Notes: generated by a model from the letters alone, not told the origin. Positions 53,186 to 62,484 are shown, counted from the first letter of the stretch. The stretch is 64,000 nucleotides of DNA from Martelella alba (GCF_006516955.1 NZ_VHLG01000004.1:310001-374000), one strand, 5' to 3'. Numbers and translations are program-made.

Positions 53186-54019
53186 TTGCACAACAAACCG
53201 GTCATCATCATCACGGGCTGCTCATCGGGCATCGGCGCATTTTGCGCAAGGGCGGCCGCCCGCGACGGCTGGCGCGTCTTCGCCACGGCCAGAACGCCCG
53301 GCGATCTGGCAGCGCTGGAGGCAGACGGACTTGAAGCGCTCTATCTCGATTATTGCGACGAAGCCTCGATCGAAGCGCTGGTCGATGAGGTGACAAGCCG
53401 CACCGGCGGAAGGATCGATGCGCTGTTCAACAATGGTGCCTATGGCCAGACCGGCGCTGTCGAAGATGTGTCAACCGCGGTGCTGCGCGCCCAGTTCGAG
53501 GCGAATTTCTTCGGCTGGCATTCGCTCACCCGCAGGATCATTCCGGTGATGCGCAAGCAAGGGTCCGGGCGTATCGTCCATTGCTCCTCGATCCTCGGCC
53601 TGCTGCCCTACCGTTATCGCGGTCCCTATACGGCGTCGAAATACGCGCTTGAGGGACTGATGCTGACCCTGCGCATGGAGCTTGAGGGCAGCGGCATCTT
53701 CTCGTCCCTGATCGAGCCCGGCCCGATCGCCTCACGCTTCACCGCCAATGCGCTGACGCATATTCGCGCGCATATCGATCTTGAAGGCTCGGTTCACGCC
53801 GAAGACTACCGAAGCCAGCTCGCCCGGCTTGAAGGCACAGGCCCGAAAAACCACCACAAGCTGGAACCGGATGCCGTCTATCACGTGCTGAAACATGCGC
53901 TTAACGCCAAACGCCCGAAGCCGCATTACCCGGTGACGACACCGGCAAAGCAGGGCCTCATCCTGAAACGCTTGTTGCCGGCCGACTGGTTCTACCGGCT
54001 GATGGCGAAGATGAGCTGA
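53186..54019 (+). CDS. Short-chain dehydrogenase/reductase (SDR family)
   Basis: 277 residues. TGCSSGIGAFCARAAA (Rossmann glycine motif), the FNNGAYGQTGAVED equivalent of NNAG, catalytic Ser in IVHCSSILGLLPYRY and the YTASK active-site motif (Tyr, Lys). It appears to start with TTG at 53186: AGGAGG is six bases upstream and no in-frame ATG precedes the Rossmann fold. Substrate unknown. Confidence 0.92.
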   Translation: MHNKPVIIITGCSSGIGAFCARAAARDGWRVFATARTPGDLAALEADGLEALYLDYCDEASIEALVDEVTSRTGGRIDALFNNGAYGQTGAVEDVSTAVLRAQFEANFFGWHSLTRRIIPVMRKQGSGRIVHCSSILGLLPYRYRGPYTASKYALEGLMLTLRMELEGSGIFSSLIEPGPIASRFTANALTHIRAHIDLEGSVHAEDYRSQLARLEGTGPKNHHKLEPDAVYHVLKHALNAKRPKPHYPVTTPAKQGLILKRLLPADWFYRLMAKMS

Positions 54020-54095
54020 AAGATCACGCGCCCTTGCCAACGGCCAGAAATTATCGTCAGATACGGTGACGGGAGCATGCCTGGGGAGGAACCTC

Positions 54096-54293
54096 ATGTC
54101 GACATTCACCATCATTTTGCTGCTGATCGTGATGATGCTGGTCGTCCTCGTGCTCGGCCGCGGACTCGTCAACATGATGCGTGGCGGCAGCGGCAATGTC
54201 TCCAACCGGCTGATGCAGGCGCGCATCGGCCTCCAGGCGCTTGCCATTGTTCTGATCATGCTGACGCTCTGGATCGTCCAGAACGGGCACTGA
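54096..54293 (+). CDS. HIG1-like twin-transmembrane small protein
   Basis: 65 residues: STFTIILLLIVMMLVVLVLG, a polar linker with MMRGGSGNVSNRLMQARI, and a second helix LQALAIVLIMLTLWIV, the hypoxia-induced-gene (HIG1)/twin-transmembrane pattern found upstream of cob(I)yrinate adenosyltransferase in many Rhizobiales. Start 54096 has GGGGAGGAACC upstream. 31 bases before the next gene. Confidence 0.82.
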   Translation: MSTFTIILLLIVMMLVVLVLGRGLVNMMRGGSGNVSNRLMQARIGLQALAIVLIMLTLWIVQNGH

Positions 54294-54324
54294 TCCCTGC
54301 AAACTTGAAAAAATTCCGGATAAA

Positions 54325-54897
54325 ATGGTCAAACTGAACAAGATTTACACCCGCACCGGCGACGACGGCACGACGGGGCTCGTTACTGGTCCCCGCCGCA
54401 GGAAATGCGATACCCGCATGGAAGCCATCGGCGCGGTGGACGAGGCCAATGCAGCCCTTGGCCTTGCCCGCCTGCATGTGGCCGGCTTTGAAACGCTCGA
54501 AGCCGCGTTTACCCGTATCCAGAATGATCTTTTCGATCTCGGCGCCGACCTTTCCACGCCGGAGACCGGCGAAAAACTGAGCTGGGAACCGCTGCGGATC
54601 GTCGAAGCACAGGTCACCTGGCTTGAAGGCGAGATCGATCGGCTGAACGAGAAACTCGAACCGCTGAATTCCTTCATTCTGCCGGGCGGCAGCGCGCTTG
54701 CCGCAAATCTTCATCTTGCCCGCACGCTGACCCGTCGTGCCGAGCGCGCCATGGTGGCGCTCAGCGCGGAAGAAGCGATCAGCAGACCGGCGCTTGCCTA
54801 TATCAACCGCCTGTCGGACTTTCTCTTTGTCGCCGGTCGCCACGCCAATGATGACGGACGTTCCGATATCCTCTGGATACCGGGCAAGAACCGTTGA
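54325..54897 (+). CDS. Cob(I)yrinic acid a,c-diamide adenosyltransferase (PduO-type)
   Basis: 190 residues. IYTRTGDDGTTGLVTGPRRR (ATP-binding), DEANAALGLARLH, and the LTRRAERAMVAL and YINRLSDFLFVAGRHAN motifs are those of PduO-type ATP:cob(I)alamin adenosyltransferases. It makes adenosylcobalamin. Sits between the HIG1-like peptide and etfB, the common rhizobial order. Confidence 0.94.
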   Translation: MVKLNKIYTRTGDDGTTGLVTGPRRRKCDTRMEAIGAVDEANAALGLARLHVAGFETLEAAFTRIQNDLFDLGADLSTPETGEKLSWEPLRIVEAQVTWLEGEIDRLNEKLEPLNSFILPGGSALAANLHLARTLTRRAERAMVALSAEEAISRPALAYINRLSDFLFVAGRHANDDGRSDILWIPGKNR

Positions 54898-55099
54898 TTT
54901 GCGGAAAATGACCGCGATTGAGACAATGATTCTTTGTCAAAGGCGGCAAATGAAATTATTCATGTCGCCGATTGGCAAGTGAGCGCGTCGAAAAGACCGC
55001 AAGCTTTACCGAATGCCTGCCGTGAACCGGCTGGTCTTCAGATGGAAATTCAGTCCCGGCCCGAGGCTTTACGTCTTCGGCCCTGTCCTGGAGGATGCA

Positions 55100-55849
55100 A
55101 TGAAAATTCTGGTCCCGGTCAAACGGGTTGTCGACTACAACGTCAAGATCCGTGTCAAGGCGGACGGCACCGGCGTCGAACTCGCCAATGTGAAAATGTC
55201 GATGAACCCGTTCGACGAGATCGCCGTTGAAGAGGCGCTGCGGCTGAAGGAAGCCGGCAAGGCCGATGAGGTGGTTGTGGTGTCAATTGGCCCGGCCAAG
55301 GCGGAAGAAACGCTGCGCACGGCGCTTGCCATGGGCGCCGATCGCGGCATTCTGATTGCAACAGATGACACGATCGAGCCGCTTGCGGTCGCCAAGCTTT
55401 TGAAGGCCGTCGCGCTGGACGAAGATCCGGGCCTCGTCATCCTTGGCAAGCAGGCAATCGACGACGATGCCAACCAGACCGGCCAGATGCTCTCCGCCCT
55501 TCTCGGCTGGGCCCAGGCAACCTTCGCCTCCAAGCTCGAACTTGACGGCGACACCGCCACCGTGACCCGCGAGATCGATGGCGGACTGCAGACCATCAAG
55601 GTGACGCTGCCAGCGATCATTACTGCCGATCTTCGCCTCAATGAGCCGCGCTATGCCTCGCTGCCCAACATCATGAAGGCGAAGAAAAAGCCGGTCGACA
55701 AGAAGACGCCGGAGGATTTCGGTGTTTCGACGGCTGCCCGCCTTGAAGTGCTGAAGACCGAGGAACCGGCCAGCCGCAAGGCCGGTATCAAGGTGGCCAA
55801 TGCCGCCGAACTCGTCGACAAGCTGAAAAACGAAGCCGGCCTGCTCTGA
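55100..55849 (+). CDS. etfB: Electron transfer flavoprotein subunit beta
   Basis: 249 residues: [57 protein letters not shown] and [16 protein letters not shown] are the ETF-beta signatures. The Met at 55100 has GGAGGA immediately upstream; the frame opens earlier at 55013. With etfA it carries electrons from acyl-CoA and related dehydrogenases to ubiquinone. Confidence 0.97.
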   Translation: MKILVPVKRVVDYNVKIRVKADGTGVELANVKMSMNPFDEIAVEEALRLKEAGKADEVVVVSIGPAKAEETLRTALAMGADRGILIATDDTIEPLAVAKLLKAVALDEDPGLVILGKQAIDDDANQTGQMLSALLGWAQATFASKLELDGDTATVTREIDGGLQTIKVTLPAIITADLRLNEPRYASLPNIMKAKKKPVDKKTPEDFGVSTAARLEVLKTEEPASRKAGIKVANAAELVDKLKNEAGLL

Positions 55850-55861
55850 GGACAAGTGATC

Positions 55862-56791
55862 ATGACCATTCTTCTTCTCGCCGAACATGACGGCAATAAA
55901 ATCTCCGACCAGACCGCCAAGGCCGTGACGGCTGCGGCCGAAATCGGCGGTGACATCCATGTGCTTGTCACCGGCAAGGACTGCGCCGCCGCTGGTGCCG
56001 ATGCCGCCAAACTGGACGGTATTGCCAAGGTGCTTGTCGCCGATGCCGAGGCGCTTTTCGAAAATCTCGCCGAGCCGCTGGCTGCCGAAATCCTAGCGCT
56101 TGCCGATGGATATGACGTGATCATGGCGGCAGCCACCTCGACCGCCAAGAGCGTGATGCCGCGCGTTGCAGCACTTCTGGACGTGATGCAGATCTCCGAA
56201 ATCATCGCGGTCGTCGCGCCCGATACCTTCAAGCGCCCGACCTATGCCGGCAACGCCATCCAGACGGTGAAATCGCACGACGCGAAAAAGGTGATCACCG
56301 TGCGCGCCGCAAGCTTTGCCGCAAGCGGCATGTCCGGATCCGCGCCGGTTGAGACCGTGGCCGTTGCCGCAGACACTGGCCCCTCCTCCTTCGTGAAGAA
56401 CGATCTTTCCGTTTCCGAACGCCCGGAACTGACCTCCGCCAAGGTGATCATTTCCGGCGGGCGGGCGCTTGGCTCGGCGGAGAAATTCCGCGAAGTCATT
56501 CTGCCGGTTGCCGACAAGCTGAAGGCTGCTGTCGGCGCATCGCGCGCCGCCGTGGACGCCGGCTATGCCCCCAATGACTGGCAGGTTGGCCAGACCGGCA
56601 AGGTGGTGGCCCCCGATCTCTACATCGCCTGCGGCATTTCCGGTGCCATCCAGCATCTGGCCGGCATGAAGGATTCGAAGGTGATCGTTGCGATCAACAA
56701 GGACGAGGAAGCGCCGATCTTCCAGGTTGCAGATTACGGCATCGTCGGCGATCTGTTCGAGATCCTGCCTGAACTGGAAAAAGCGCTCTAG
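55862..56791 (+). CDS. etfA: Electron transfer flavoprotein subunit alpha
   Basis: 309 residues. [20 protein letters not shown] at the N-terminus and the FAD-binding C-terminal domain with [54 protein letters not shown]. The ATG at 55862 is preferred to a GTG at 55856; GAGGAC lies upstream. 12 bases after etfB. In relatives hbdA often follows; here the MITE-like repeat and a MATE gene come next. Confidence 0.97.
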   Translation: MTILLLAEHDGNKISDQTAKAVTAAAEIGGDIHVLVTGKDCAAAGADAAKLDGIAKVLVADAEALFENLAEPLAAEILALADGYDVIMAAATSTAKSVMPRVAALLDVMQISEIIAVVAPDTFKRPTYAGNAIQTVKSHDAKKVITVRAASFAASGMSGSAPVETVAVAADTGPSSFVKNDLSVSERPELTSAKVIISGGRALGSAEKFREVILPVADKLKAAVGASRAAVDAGYAPNDWQVGQTGKVVAPDLYIACGISGAIQHLAGMKDSKVIVAINKDEEAPIFQVADYGIVGDLFEILPELEKAL

Positions 56792-56904
56792 AATTAAGAG
56801 CCTGACCGCATGAGACAAGACGCCGGCAGCCCCTGCCAGCGTCTGGTTGCTGACAAGGTCATTCAGATTACCTATTTTAGGGTAGAATAGACGCCGCCGC
56901 CGTC

Positions 56905-57018
56905 GTCATCCCCGTGCTCGTCACGGGGATCCAGGGACTTCATGGCATTGAACTAAAAGGGGTCTTTCGCCGTGCAGACGCATAGCGGATGGATATCTGT
57001 GTCAAGCACAGGTATGAC
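56905..57018 (-). repeat. 114-bp interspersed inverted-repeat (MITE-like) element, copy 2
   Basis: Same 114-bp layout as the element at 29001-29114 but inverted. On the plus strand it starts GTCATCCCCGTGCTCG and ends CAAGCACAGGTATGAC, so its two ends are inverted copies of each other with some mismatches; the middle holds the complement of GGCGAAAG and TTCAATGCC. It lies in the 288-base gap between etfA and the MATE gene. Confidence 0.75.
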
Positions 57019-57079
57019 GCCAGTGGGAGTTGGCAAGCTTTGCCAGCAGTCTGACACCGGCCTTGTGCCGGCGTTTTAT

Positions 57080-58417
57080 TTACCCTGCAGCGCCAGCAAA
57101 GGTCTTGTGCGCCAGCCCCGGAAGCATTAGCCGGAAGGCAACCGAGCGCATGCCGACAAAGATCAGCATGGCGATCCAGAGCCCGTGATTGCCGAGAAGC
57201 GGCTGCAGCACGGCGAGGGCTGCGACGTAAGCTGCGAGCGACAGCAGCATCAGATTGCGCATGGCAACCGACCATGTGGCACCGATGAAAACACCATCCA
57301 TCTGGAAGGCGATGACGCCGACAATCGGCATGATCGCGGCATAGGGCAGAAAGCGCGTCGCCAGCGCCTGGGTTGCGGCGTCCGGTGCAATCAGCGCCAC
57401 GACATGGGGGCCTGACACAAAGAACACCAGCGACACCGCAATGCCAAAGGCGAAGCCCCAGAGCGTGGTCAGCCGCAGAACCCGGTCGAAGGCTGGCCGG
57501 TAAAGTGCGCCGACGGCGCGGCCGGCAAGCTGTTCCGCTGCGGTGGCAAAACCATCAAGAAAGGCGACGCCGAAGAAATAGAATCGCAGCAGGATCGTGT
57601 TGGCGGCCAGTATTTCCACCCCCAGCGTGCCGCTTTGCCGGGTGAAGAGCGACAGGCCGATCAGCAGTGCGAAAGAGCGGATCATCATGTCGCGATTGAC
57701 CGAAAACATCCGCTTCAGCGCGGCAAAATCCGGCCGCGACCATGAAGATCGCTCGGTGCGCGACAGGATCAGCCAGCAGCCCAGCAAAGCGGTGACCGCC
57801 TCCGCCGCGAGACTTGCCGCGCCCGCGCCGGCAAGGCCATAGCCCATGCCCAGCACCCAGAGAAAACTGAGCGCGATGTTGAGCCCGTTCAGCACCAGTT
57901 GAAGCAGGAGCGCCGAAACCGCCTCGCCCCTGCCGATCACCCAGCCGAAGACCACGAAATTGAACAGCGCAAAGGGCGCGGAAAACACCCGCCAGACATA
58001 ATAGGTCCAGGCAGCCTCCCCTACCTGACCATTGGCGCCGAGTACAAACAGGCCGAAATGGCCAATCGGCACATGAAAAACGACAATCACCAGTCCGGCA
58101 ACAAGCGCAATCAGAATGCCGCCAGCGAGCATGCGCTGCTCGCCCTCGCGATCCCCTGCGCCGACCGATTGGGCGGTGAAACCCGTTGTTGCACCGCGCA
58201 GGAAATTGAAGGTGGTAAACAGGACGTCGAAAATCACCGCCGCCAGTGCCACGCCGCCGACCAGAACCTCGCTTTTCAGCTGGCCGATAACGCCGGTGGC
58301 AACAAGGCTGACAAGCGGCGTCGAAAAATGGGCAACCATCATCGGCAGGGCGATGGCGAGCACCAGCCTGTGGGTAACGATAAAGGCGCGTCCCTCAGCG
58401 CCTGCACCTTTTGACAT
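57080..58417 (-). CDS. MATE-family (DinF-like) efflux transporter
   Basis: 445 residues with about twelve hydrophobic segments. LVLAIALPMMVAHFSTPLVS near the N-terminus, FNFLRGATTGFTAQSVGAGD and LVLNGLNIALSFLWVLGMGYG are typical of DinF-type MATE antiporters. Substrate unknown. Confidence 0.93.
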   Translation of the reverse strand: MSKGAGAEGRAFIVTHRLVLAIALPMMVAHFSTPLVSLVATGVIGQLKSEVLVGGVALAAVIFDVLFTTFNFLRGATTGFTAQSVGAGDREGEQRMLAGGILIALVAGLVIVVFHVPIGHFGLFVLGANGQVGEAAWTYYVWRVFSAPFALFNFVVFGWVIGRGEAVSALLLQLVLNGLNIALSFLWVLGMGYGLAGAGAASLAAEAVTALLGCWLILSRTERSSWSRPDFAALKRMFSVNRDMMIRSFALLIGLSLFTRQSGTLGVEILAANTILLRFYFFGVAFLDGFATAAEQLAGRAVGALYRPAFDRVLRLTTLWGFAFGIAVSLVFFVSGPHVVALIAPDAATQALATRFLPYAAIMPIVGVIAFQMDGVFIGATWSVAMRNLMLLSLAAYVAALAVLQPLLGNHGLWIAMLIFVGMRSVAFRLMLPGLAHKTFAGAAG

Positions 58418-58569
58418 GGGCAGCGGTTTTCTGTTTTCTCGACAATGGAAAGCCTTTGATCTGGAAAAGGATTAAGGCCAGCACGGAAGATTGACCTCGC
58501 CATCCCCGGCAAGGCGGCCCCAGTATGCCTGCGCCACATCCGGCGTCAAGACGCCAGCGGAGACCTCAT

Positions 58570-58992
58570 ATGCCACAGACACGGATTGCAATCGAAACCC
58601 ATGGACAGGGGCTTTATGAATTCACCCGCCACGCTGCCGATTTTGTCGCGCGGCACAAGCCAGATGAGGGCCTGCTGACCGTCTTTGTCCGCCACACCTC
58701 CTGCTCGCTGACCATTCAGGAAAATGCCGACCCGGATGTGAAGCGTGACCTTGCAGCCTTCTTCGCCCGCCTTGTGCCACGCGCCACTGATCCTCAGATG
58801 GCCTATCTCATCCATCGTCTGGAAGGCCCCGATGATATGCCCGCCCATATCAAATCCGCCCTCACCCAGACCTCAATCGGCATTCCCGTGGCATCCGGCC
58901 GTCTGCTGCTCGGAACCTGGCAGGGCATCTATCTGTTTGAACACCGCGACCGGCCCCACCGCCGCGAGGTCGTCCTGCATCTTTCCGCTTAA
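58570..58992 (+). CDS. YjbQ/UPF0047-family protein
   Basis: 140 residues. The family core FVRHTSCSLTIQENADPDVK and the C-terminal LLLGTWQGIYLFEHRDRPHR (conserved WQGI and His) are clear. The E. coli member has weak thiamine-phosphate synthase activity; true role uncertain. The Met at 58570 has GGAGA upstream and gives the family length. Confidence 0.93.
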   Translation: MPQTRIAIETHGQGLYEFTRHAADFVARHKPDEGLLTVFVRHTSCSLTIQENADPDVKRDLAAFFARLVPRATDPQMAYLIHRLEGPDDMPAHIKSALTQTSIGIPVASGRLLLGTWQGIYLFEHRDRPHRREVVLHLSA

Positions 58993-59128
58993 TCTAAGCG
59001 ATTGATATCGCTAACAAAGATGAACGCCCTCTGAACACACCGTTCCGGCTCCATTCATTCAAACCTCCTAATATAGCTACAAGCTTATCGAACAGACGAT
59101 AGCTGCAACGCAAACGGAGGTTCAGACC

Positions 59129-59476
59129 ATGGGACGCATGCTGACAGCAACATTCACCGCCCTTGCGATCCTTGCCGGTGCCACGATGCCGGCAGCGGCC
59201 GGCGGATTTCACGATGGCCCCGGCCAGCAACACTGGCGCGCTGACGCCCCGCGCGGGCATGGGACCGGCAATATCGACCGCCGCCAGCCGATGCGGGCCT
59301 GCGACCCGCGGGAAGCGCTCCACCGCGCCAAATGGATGGGCATCCGCCATGCCCGCGTGGTCGATGTCGACCGGCGCACAGTCACGATCTACGGTCACGC
59401 CCGCCACGGCAGGGTCAATGTGAACTTTGCCAATCGCCCCGGCTGCCCGGCCGTCATGGGTTGGTCCTATCGCTGA
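59129..59476 (+). CDS. Hypothetical exported protein
   Basis: 115 residues with a signal peptide (MGRMLTATFTALAILAGATM PAAAG). The mature part is His/Arg-rich, with two cysteines (ACDPREALHRAKWMGIRHAR and RPGCPAVMGW) and VVDVDRRTVTIYGHARHGRV. Small exported proteins of this shape are common in Rhizobiales but I do not recognise a named family. GGAGG is nine bases upstream. It converges on the SIMPL gene with a hairpin between. Confidence 0.75.
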   Translation: MGRMLTATFTALAILAGATMPAAAGGFHDGPGQQHWRADAPRGHGTGNIDRRQPMRACDPREALHRAKWMGIRHARVVDVDRRTVTIYGHARHGRVNVNFANRPGCPAVMGWSYR

Positions 59477-59489
59477 TCGCAATGCAAAA

Positions 59490-59518
59490 GACCGGCCGCC
59501 CAAGGCGGGCGACCGGTC
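59490..59518. terminator. Convergent terminator hairpin
   Basis: Outer stem GACCGG/CCGGTC and inner CCGCC/GGCGG with a 3-base loop and a GCGA bulge, flanked by A-rich and T/A-rich sequence on both sides. Lies between the convergent genes at 59476 and 59541. Confidence 0.6.
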
Positions 59519-59540
59519 CTAAAAATGTGCCATCCGGTCT

Positions 59541-60272
59541 TTACTGGCCAATGGCAAAGGTCATGTTGACCGTAACATCATAGTCGTTTTCACCCGTGGC
59601 GATCGGCACCGATCCCATATCCTTCATGGCAAAACTGGCCGTACGCAGCAGCGGCTGCGGGGCACTACCGCCCTCGCTGATCGCAAGGACATTGCCGAGC
59701 GAAACACCGGCAGCATCAGCGAGCGTTTTCGCCTTTGCCATGGCCTTGGCCACGGCCTGTTTGCGGGCTGCCTCCTGAGCTGCACTCGGATCTGCATTGG
59801 TGAAGGTGATATTGCCGCCGGAATTGACACCAAGCTTGACCGACTGATCAAGCACGGCGCCCAGATTATCAAGCGCACGAACGGTCACATCAAGCCCGTT
59901 GACCACCTGATAGCCATCGATGACGCGGCTTTCCGAGCCATCATCACTCGTCACCTGCTTATATTGCGGGTTGATGGAGAAATTGTCGGTCTGAATATCC
60001 TTTGCCGCAATGCCCGATGCCTTCAATGCGTCGAGCACTTTCTGCATCGACTGATTGTTGTCGGTCATTGCCGCCTCTGCCGTTTCAGCACGCGACACAA
60101 CTGCCAGAGAAACAATGGCCATGTCCGGCGCGACACTTGCCGTGCCTTCGGCAGCAACGCTGATGGTTGCAACCGGAGCCGACATGGCGCTCTCCTGTGC
60201 TAAAGCCGGTGATGCGACAAGCGGCAAAGCAACAAACGCTGCCGCGGCGAACTGACGTCCAGAAAAGAACAT
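59541..60272 (-). CDS. SIMPL (DUF541) domain periplasmic protein
   Basis: 243 residues. Signal peptide MFFSGRQFAAAAFVALPL to PALA, then VATISVAAEGTASVAPDMAI and VSLAVVSRAETAEAAMTDNN, the SIMPL/DUF541 opening, and a conserved Y-x-V-x-N-x-M-x-F end. The family (E. coli YggE) is associated with oxidative stress; mechanism unknown. Start 60272 chosen for GGAGG seven bases upstream. Confidence 0.92.
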   Translation of the reverse strand: MFFSGRQFAAAAFVALPLVASPALAQESAMSAPVATISVAAEGTASVAPDMAIVSLAVVSRAETAEAAMTDNNQSMQKVLDALKASGIAAKDIQTDNFSINPQYKQVTSDDGSESRVIDGYQVVNGLDVTVRALDNLGAVLDQSVKLGVNSGGNITFTNADPSAAQEAARKQAVAKAMAKAKTLADAAGVSLGNVLAISEGGSAPQPLLRTASFAMKDMGSVPIATGENDYDVTVNMTFAIGQ

Positions 60273-60453
60273 TTGGTTTTCCTCCATTGCGGTCATTGCC
60301 CGCTCATGGCGGGTAAATGTGAACCCATTACGGCAGGCTTGCCGAACGGCGCGAATTAGGGTAGTTCGAATGACCGTGCCGGGTGCCATTGCCCGGATTA
60401 CTACCTTTACGGGTGATTCTGTTTTGTCGCTGTACAACAGATTATCCGCAAAA

Positions 60454-60529
60454 GGGCCTGTAGCTCAATGGTTAGAGCCGGCGGCTCATAACCGCTTGGT
60501 TGGGGGTTCGAGTCCCTCCAGGCCCACCA
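60454..60529 (+). tRNA. tRNA-Ile2 (CAT, lysidine-modified)
   Basis: 76 bases with genomic CCA. Acceptor GGGCCTG pairs with CAGGCCC. The anticodon loop is CTCATAA, so anticodon CAT. The sequence around it (TTAGAGC, GGCGGCTCATAACCGC, TTGGTTG) matches E. coli-type ileX more than initiator or elongator tRNA-Met, so it probably reads AUA after lysidine modification. Marks the left side of the island. Confidence 0.9.
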
Positions 60530-60906
60530 AATCGCACTTCGGGTGTATGCAGCTTGACGCGGCCTTTTGCAGTGATCCAATTTTCTGAGCGAGCACAGCG
60601 CCTATCTCTTTCGTCTCTTCTGGCGCTCTTCAACTGAGCTATCCCCACCGTGAATTTGGCAATATCCACCGTCTAGCTCTCTTTCCATTCTCCAAAGCTG
60701 CGTTGCCCACCACCGCTGACAGACAAAGAACAACGCTTTCCTGTCGCCGTAAGCGCACTAAAAAACGCGAACCCCAAGGGGAGCAGGTCATTGGCGTGGG
60801 CGCTGGAAGCGTCGCCGGCGGAGTTGATGGCCGGGTACACTTCCCAATATAGTAGAATTACAGTCTAATCATCCGACCATAAAACAGGAAAAAGTAGCTT
60901 TCAAAT
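60530..60906. other. Intergenic/island border with no intact gene
   Basis: 377 bases after tRNA-Ile2. A GC-rich left part holds a tRNA-like remnant (60621-60646). The part from about 60840 turns AT-rich, and this composition change fits an island boundary. A minus-strand frame over 60690-60840 (VYPAINSAGDASSAHANDLL) is open but I do not recognise it. Confidence 0.45.
60621..60646 (-). pseudogene. Remnant of the 5' half of a tRNA
   Basis: Minus strand reads GGGGATAGCTCAGTTG then AAGAGCGCCA: an acceptor 5' strand and D-arm (TAGCTCAG.TTG..AGAGC) of a tRNA, missing the bases between TTG and AAGAGC and lacking the anticodon and T arms. Such fragments are left by integration or excision at tRNA genes. 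Confidence 0.5.
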
Positions 60907-62484
60907 ATGAAAAACCCGCTGCTCTCAAATCTTCACGATTTTCATCACCGCAGAGTAGAGGCAACATTCCCTGACCTCGGTGCAGAGAAAATTCGTTCGG
61001 CATCAGTTTTTCATAAATACCTCGAATCTCGTCCTGAAAAATTCTTCTCGAAAAGCGCATATCATGCCCTCCTGCATGAACTGCGTAGGGTAGACAACTG
61101 CTATGCGAAAGAACTGTTTGCATACCTCAAGGATCACAGGTTCACTATCGACAATGCATTTCGGCATGCGCAGGAAATTAATGCGTTCGGATGGCACGAT
61201 CAGGAAATGAAAGGTGAGAATGATTACCTGTCGTTGATACTCATAGACCGGGAAGTCCATCCTGCGTATTTACGATTGGTAGAGGGCGTATTCCAACCAA
61301 TGCTTAGGATCGTCGCCCACTTCTCCAGACTTTCTGCAAACAAAGGCACGGAGGGATTGAACCTCTACAGTATTGTTGCGGAGCTTCCCGATCATGACTT
61401 TGCTGATGTGAAGGCGTCATACGTTCACTTGATGCGAAATGGCATCGCACATGGCGGCATTATGCATTCTGGGGATGGAATCATCTACAGAGATAGTAAA
61501 GGCAGCGAGCTTGTTCTGAGACCACGCGATACCCTGCAAAAGTTTGATGACATGTTGGACATATGTAACGGCCTGCTTCTTGCATATTCGGTATTCGCCT
61601 TTTCTCATAAACATTCTGAGAATTTTGTGCCACAGAATCTTATGGTTGAAGCTCTGTGTGAAGAAACTAGAACTCCCTACTGGGCTGTTACTGGAGCATT
61701 GCCGTCTATAATTTTGGGTGATCAAAGCCAGTTGATTATCTATTGCAATGTTCGAACGATGGACGACTTGAAAGTCAAATTTTCCGCTATTCAAACAGCC
61801 ATTCAAGCTGAGCGGGCAGCTCCAGATTATGACCGTTACTTCATATCCATGAAGGCAAAAAACGGACTGCCGGGATGGGCGAGATTTTCCGGGGCAGAGC
61901 TTAAGAAGCATCGACTAAATGACGACGATATCGAACAATACAATGACGCTCTAGAGGAATACTTGCCACTTTTCCTAGGCAAAAGACATATCCCTCGCAT
62001 TATCCACCGAATGGCAACAATGAAGTATGCTATGCAAGTTGGTTGGCCAGTCATTGTAGCAGATTACCGCGCACGGCTAGGGAAGCCAAATCTTACAATT
62101 CGAAATTCAAGCATCCATCGTAATTCATGGGCAGCAGTTTTGAATGCCGATGTAGTCATTGAAGCGGATGGTCAAGAAATCAATCAAGACATCGTTCGAA
62201 ACAGCAGTCGAGCGGCAATAAAAAGCGCAGCTAAGCACGCTCGACGTCAACTATCTCGGTTCAGCATCGCCAGATATCTACCTTTGGATTTTGCCCAAAT
62301 AGACGTTTATTGCACTGATTATCGTAGAAGGCGACTGCATGGATTTGGGCTTGGCAAAGACCTTGTCGGTACTATTCGGCTTCAACGGCTTCGCCGAATT
62401 CAGTCTCCAGATATCTTAGGGGCAACTATTGAAATTTGGAGAGGCTACAGGTTGGCATGGAACCGACGTTGGCTTGAACGCTGA
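60907..62484 (+). CDS. Uncharacterised protein with RNxxxH (HEPN-like) motif, island-borne
   Basis: 525 residues, no signal peptide or membrane segment. I recognise no family. At residues 177-182 it reads RNGIAH (Arg-Asn-x-x-x-His), the HEPN ribonuclease active-site form, in helical surroundings (SYVHLMRNGIAHGGIMHSGD). Flanking parts are helical and charged; the C-terminal third is rich in Arg/Lys (RRRRLHGFGLGKDL, TIRLQRLRRIQ). AT-richer, less biased codons than its neighbours suggest transfer. It sits alone beside a decayed integrase between two tRNA genes. A defence or RNA-cleaving role is a hypothesis only. Confidence 0.7.
   Translation: MKNPLLSNLHDFHHRRVEATFPDLGAEKIRSASVFHKYLESRPEKFFSKSAYHALLHELRRVDNCYAKELFAYLKDHRFTIDNAFRHAQEINAFGWHDQEMKGENDYLSLILIDREVHPAYLRLVEGVFQPMLRIVAHFSRLSANKGTEGLNLYSIVAELPDHDFADVKASYVHLMRNGIAHGGIMHSGDGIIYRDSKGSELVLRPRDTLQKFDDMLDICNGLLLAYSVFAFSHKHSENFVPQNLMVEALCEETRTPYWAVTGALPSIILGDQSQLIIYCNVRTMDDLKVKFSAIQTAIQAERAAPDYDRYFISMKAKNGLPGWARFSGAELKKHRLNDDDIEQYNDALEEYLPLFLGKRHIPRIIHRMATMKYAMQVGWPVIVADYRARLGKPNLTIRNSSIHRNSWAAVLNADVVIEADGQEINQDIVRNSSRAAIKSAAKHARRQLSRFSIARYLPLDFAQIDVYCTDYRRRRLHGFGLGKDLVGTIRLQRLRRIQSPDILGATIEIWRGYRLAWNRRWLER

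Noticed and set aside
54900-55099. Cobalamin riboswitch near the adenosyltransferase/etf genes
   Set aside because: No B12-box-like sequence or suitable stem arrangement was seen.
60320-60361. Possible EcfG promoter upstream of the SIMPL gene (GTTCG, 15 bases, CGTT on the minus strand)
   Set aside because: The -35 box differs from GGAAC and the spacer is 15 and not 16-17.
60690-60840. Minus-strand open frame (VYPAINSAGDASSAHANDLL) as a transposase C-terminus
   Set aside because: About 55 codons, no ATG start with a ribosome site, and no motif I can name.
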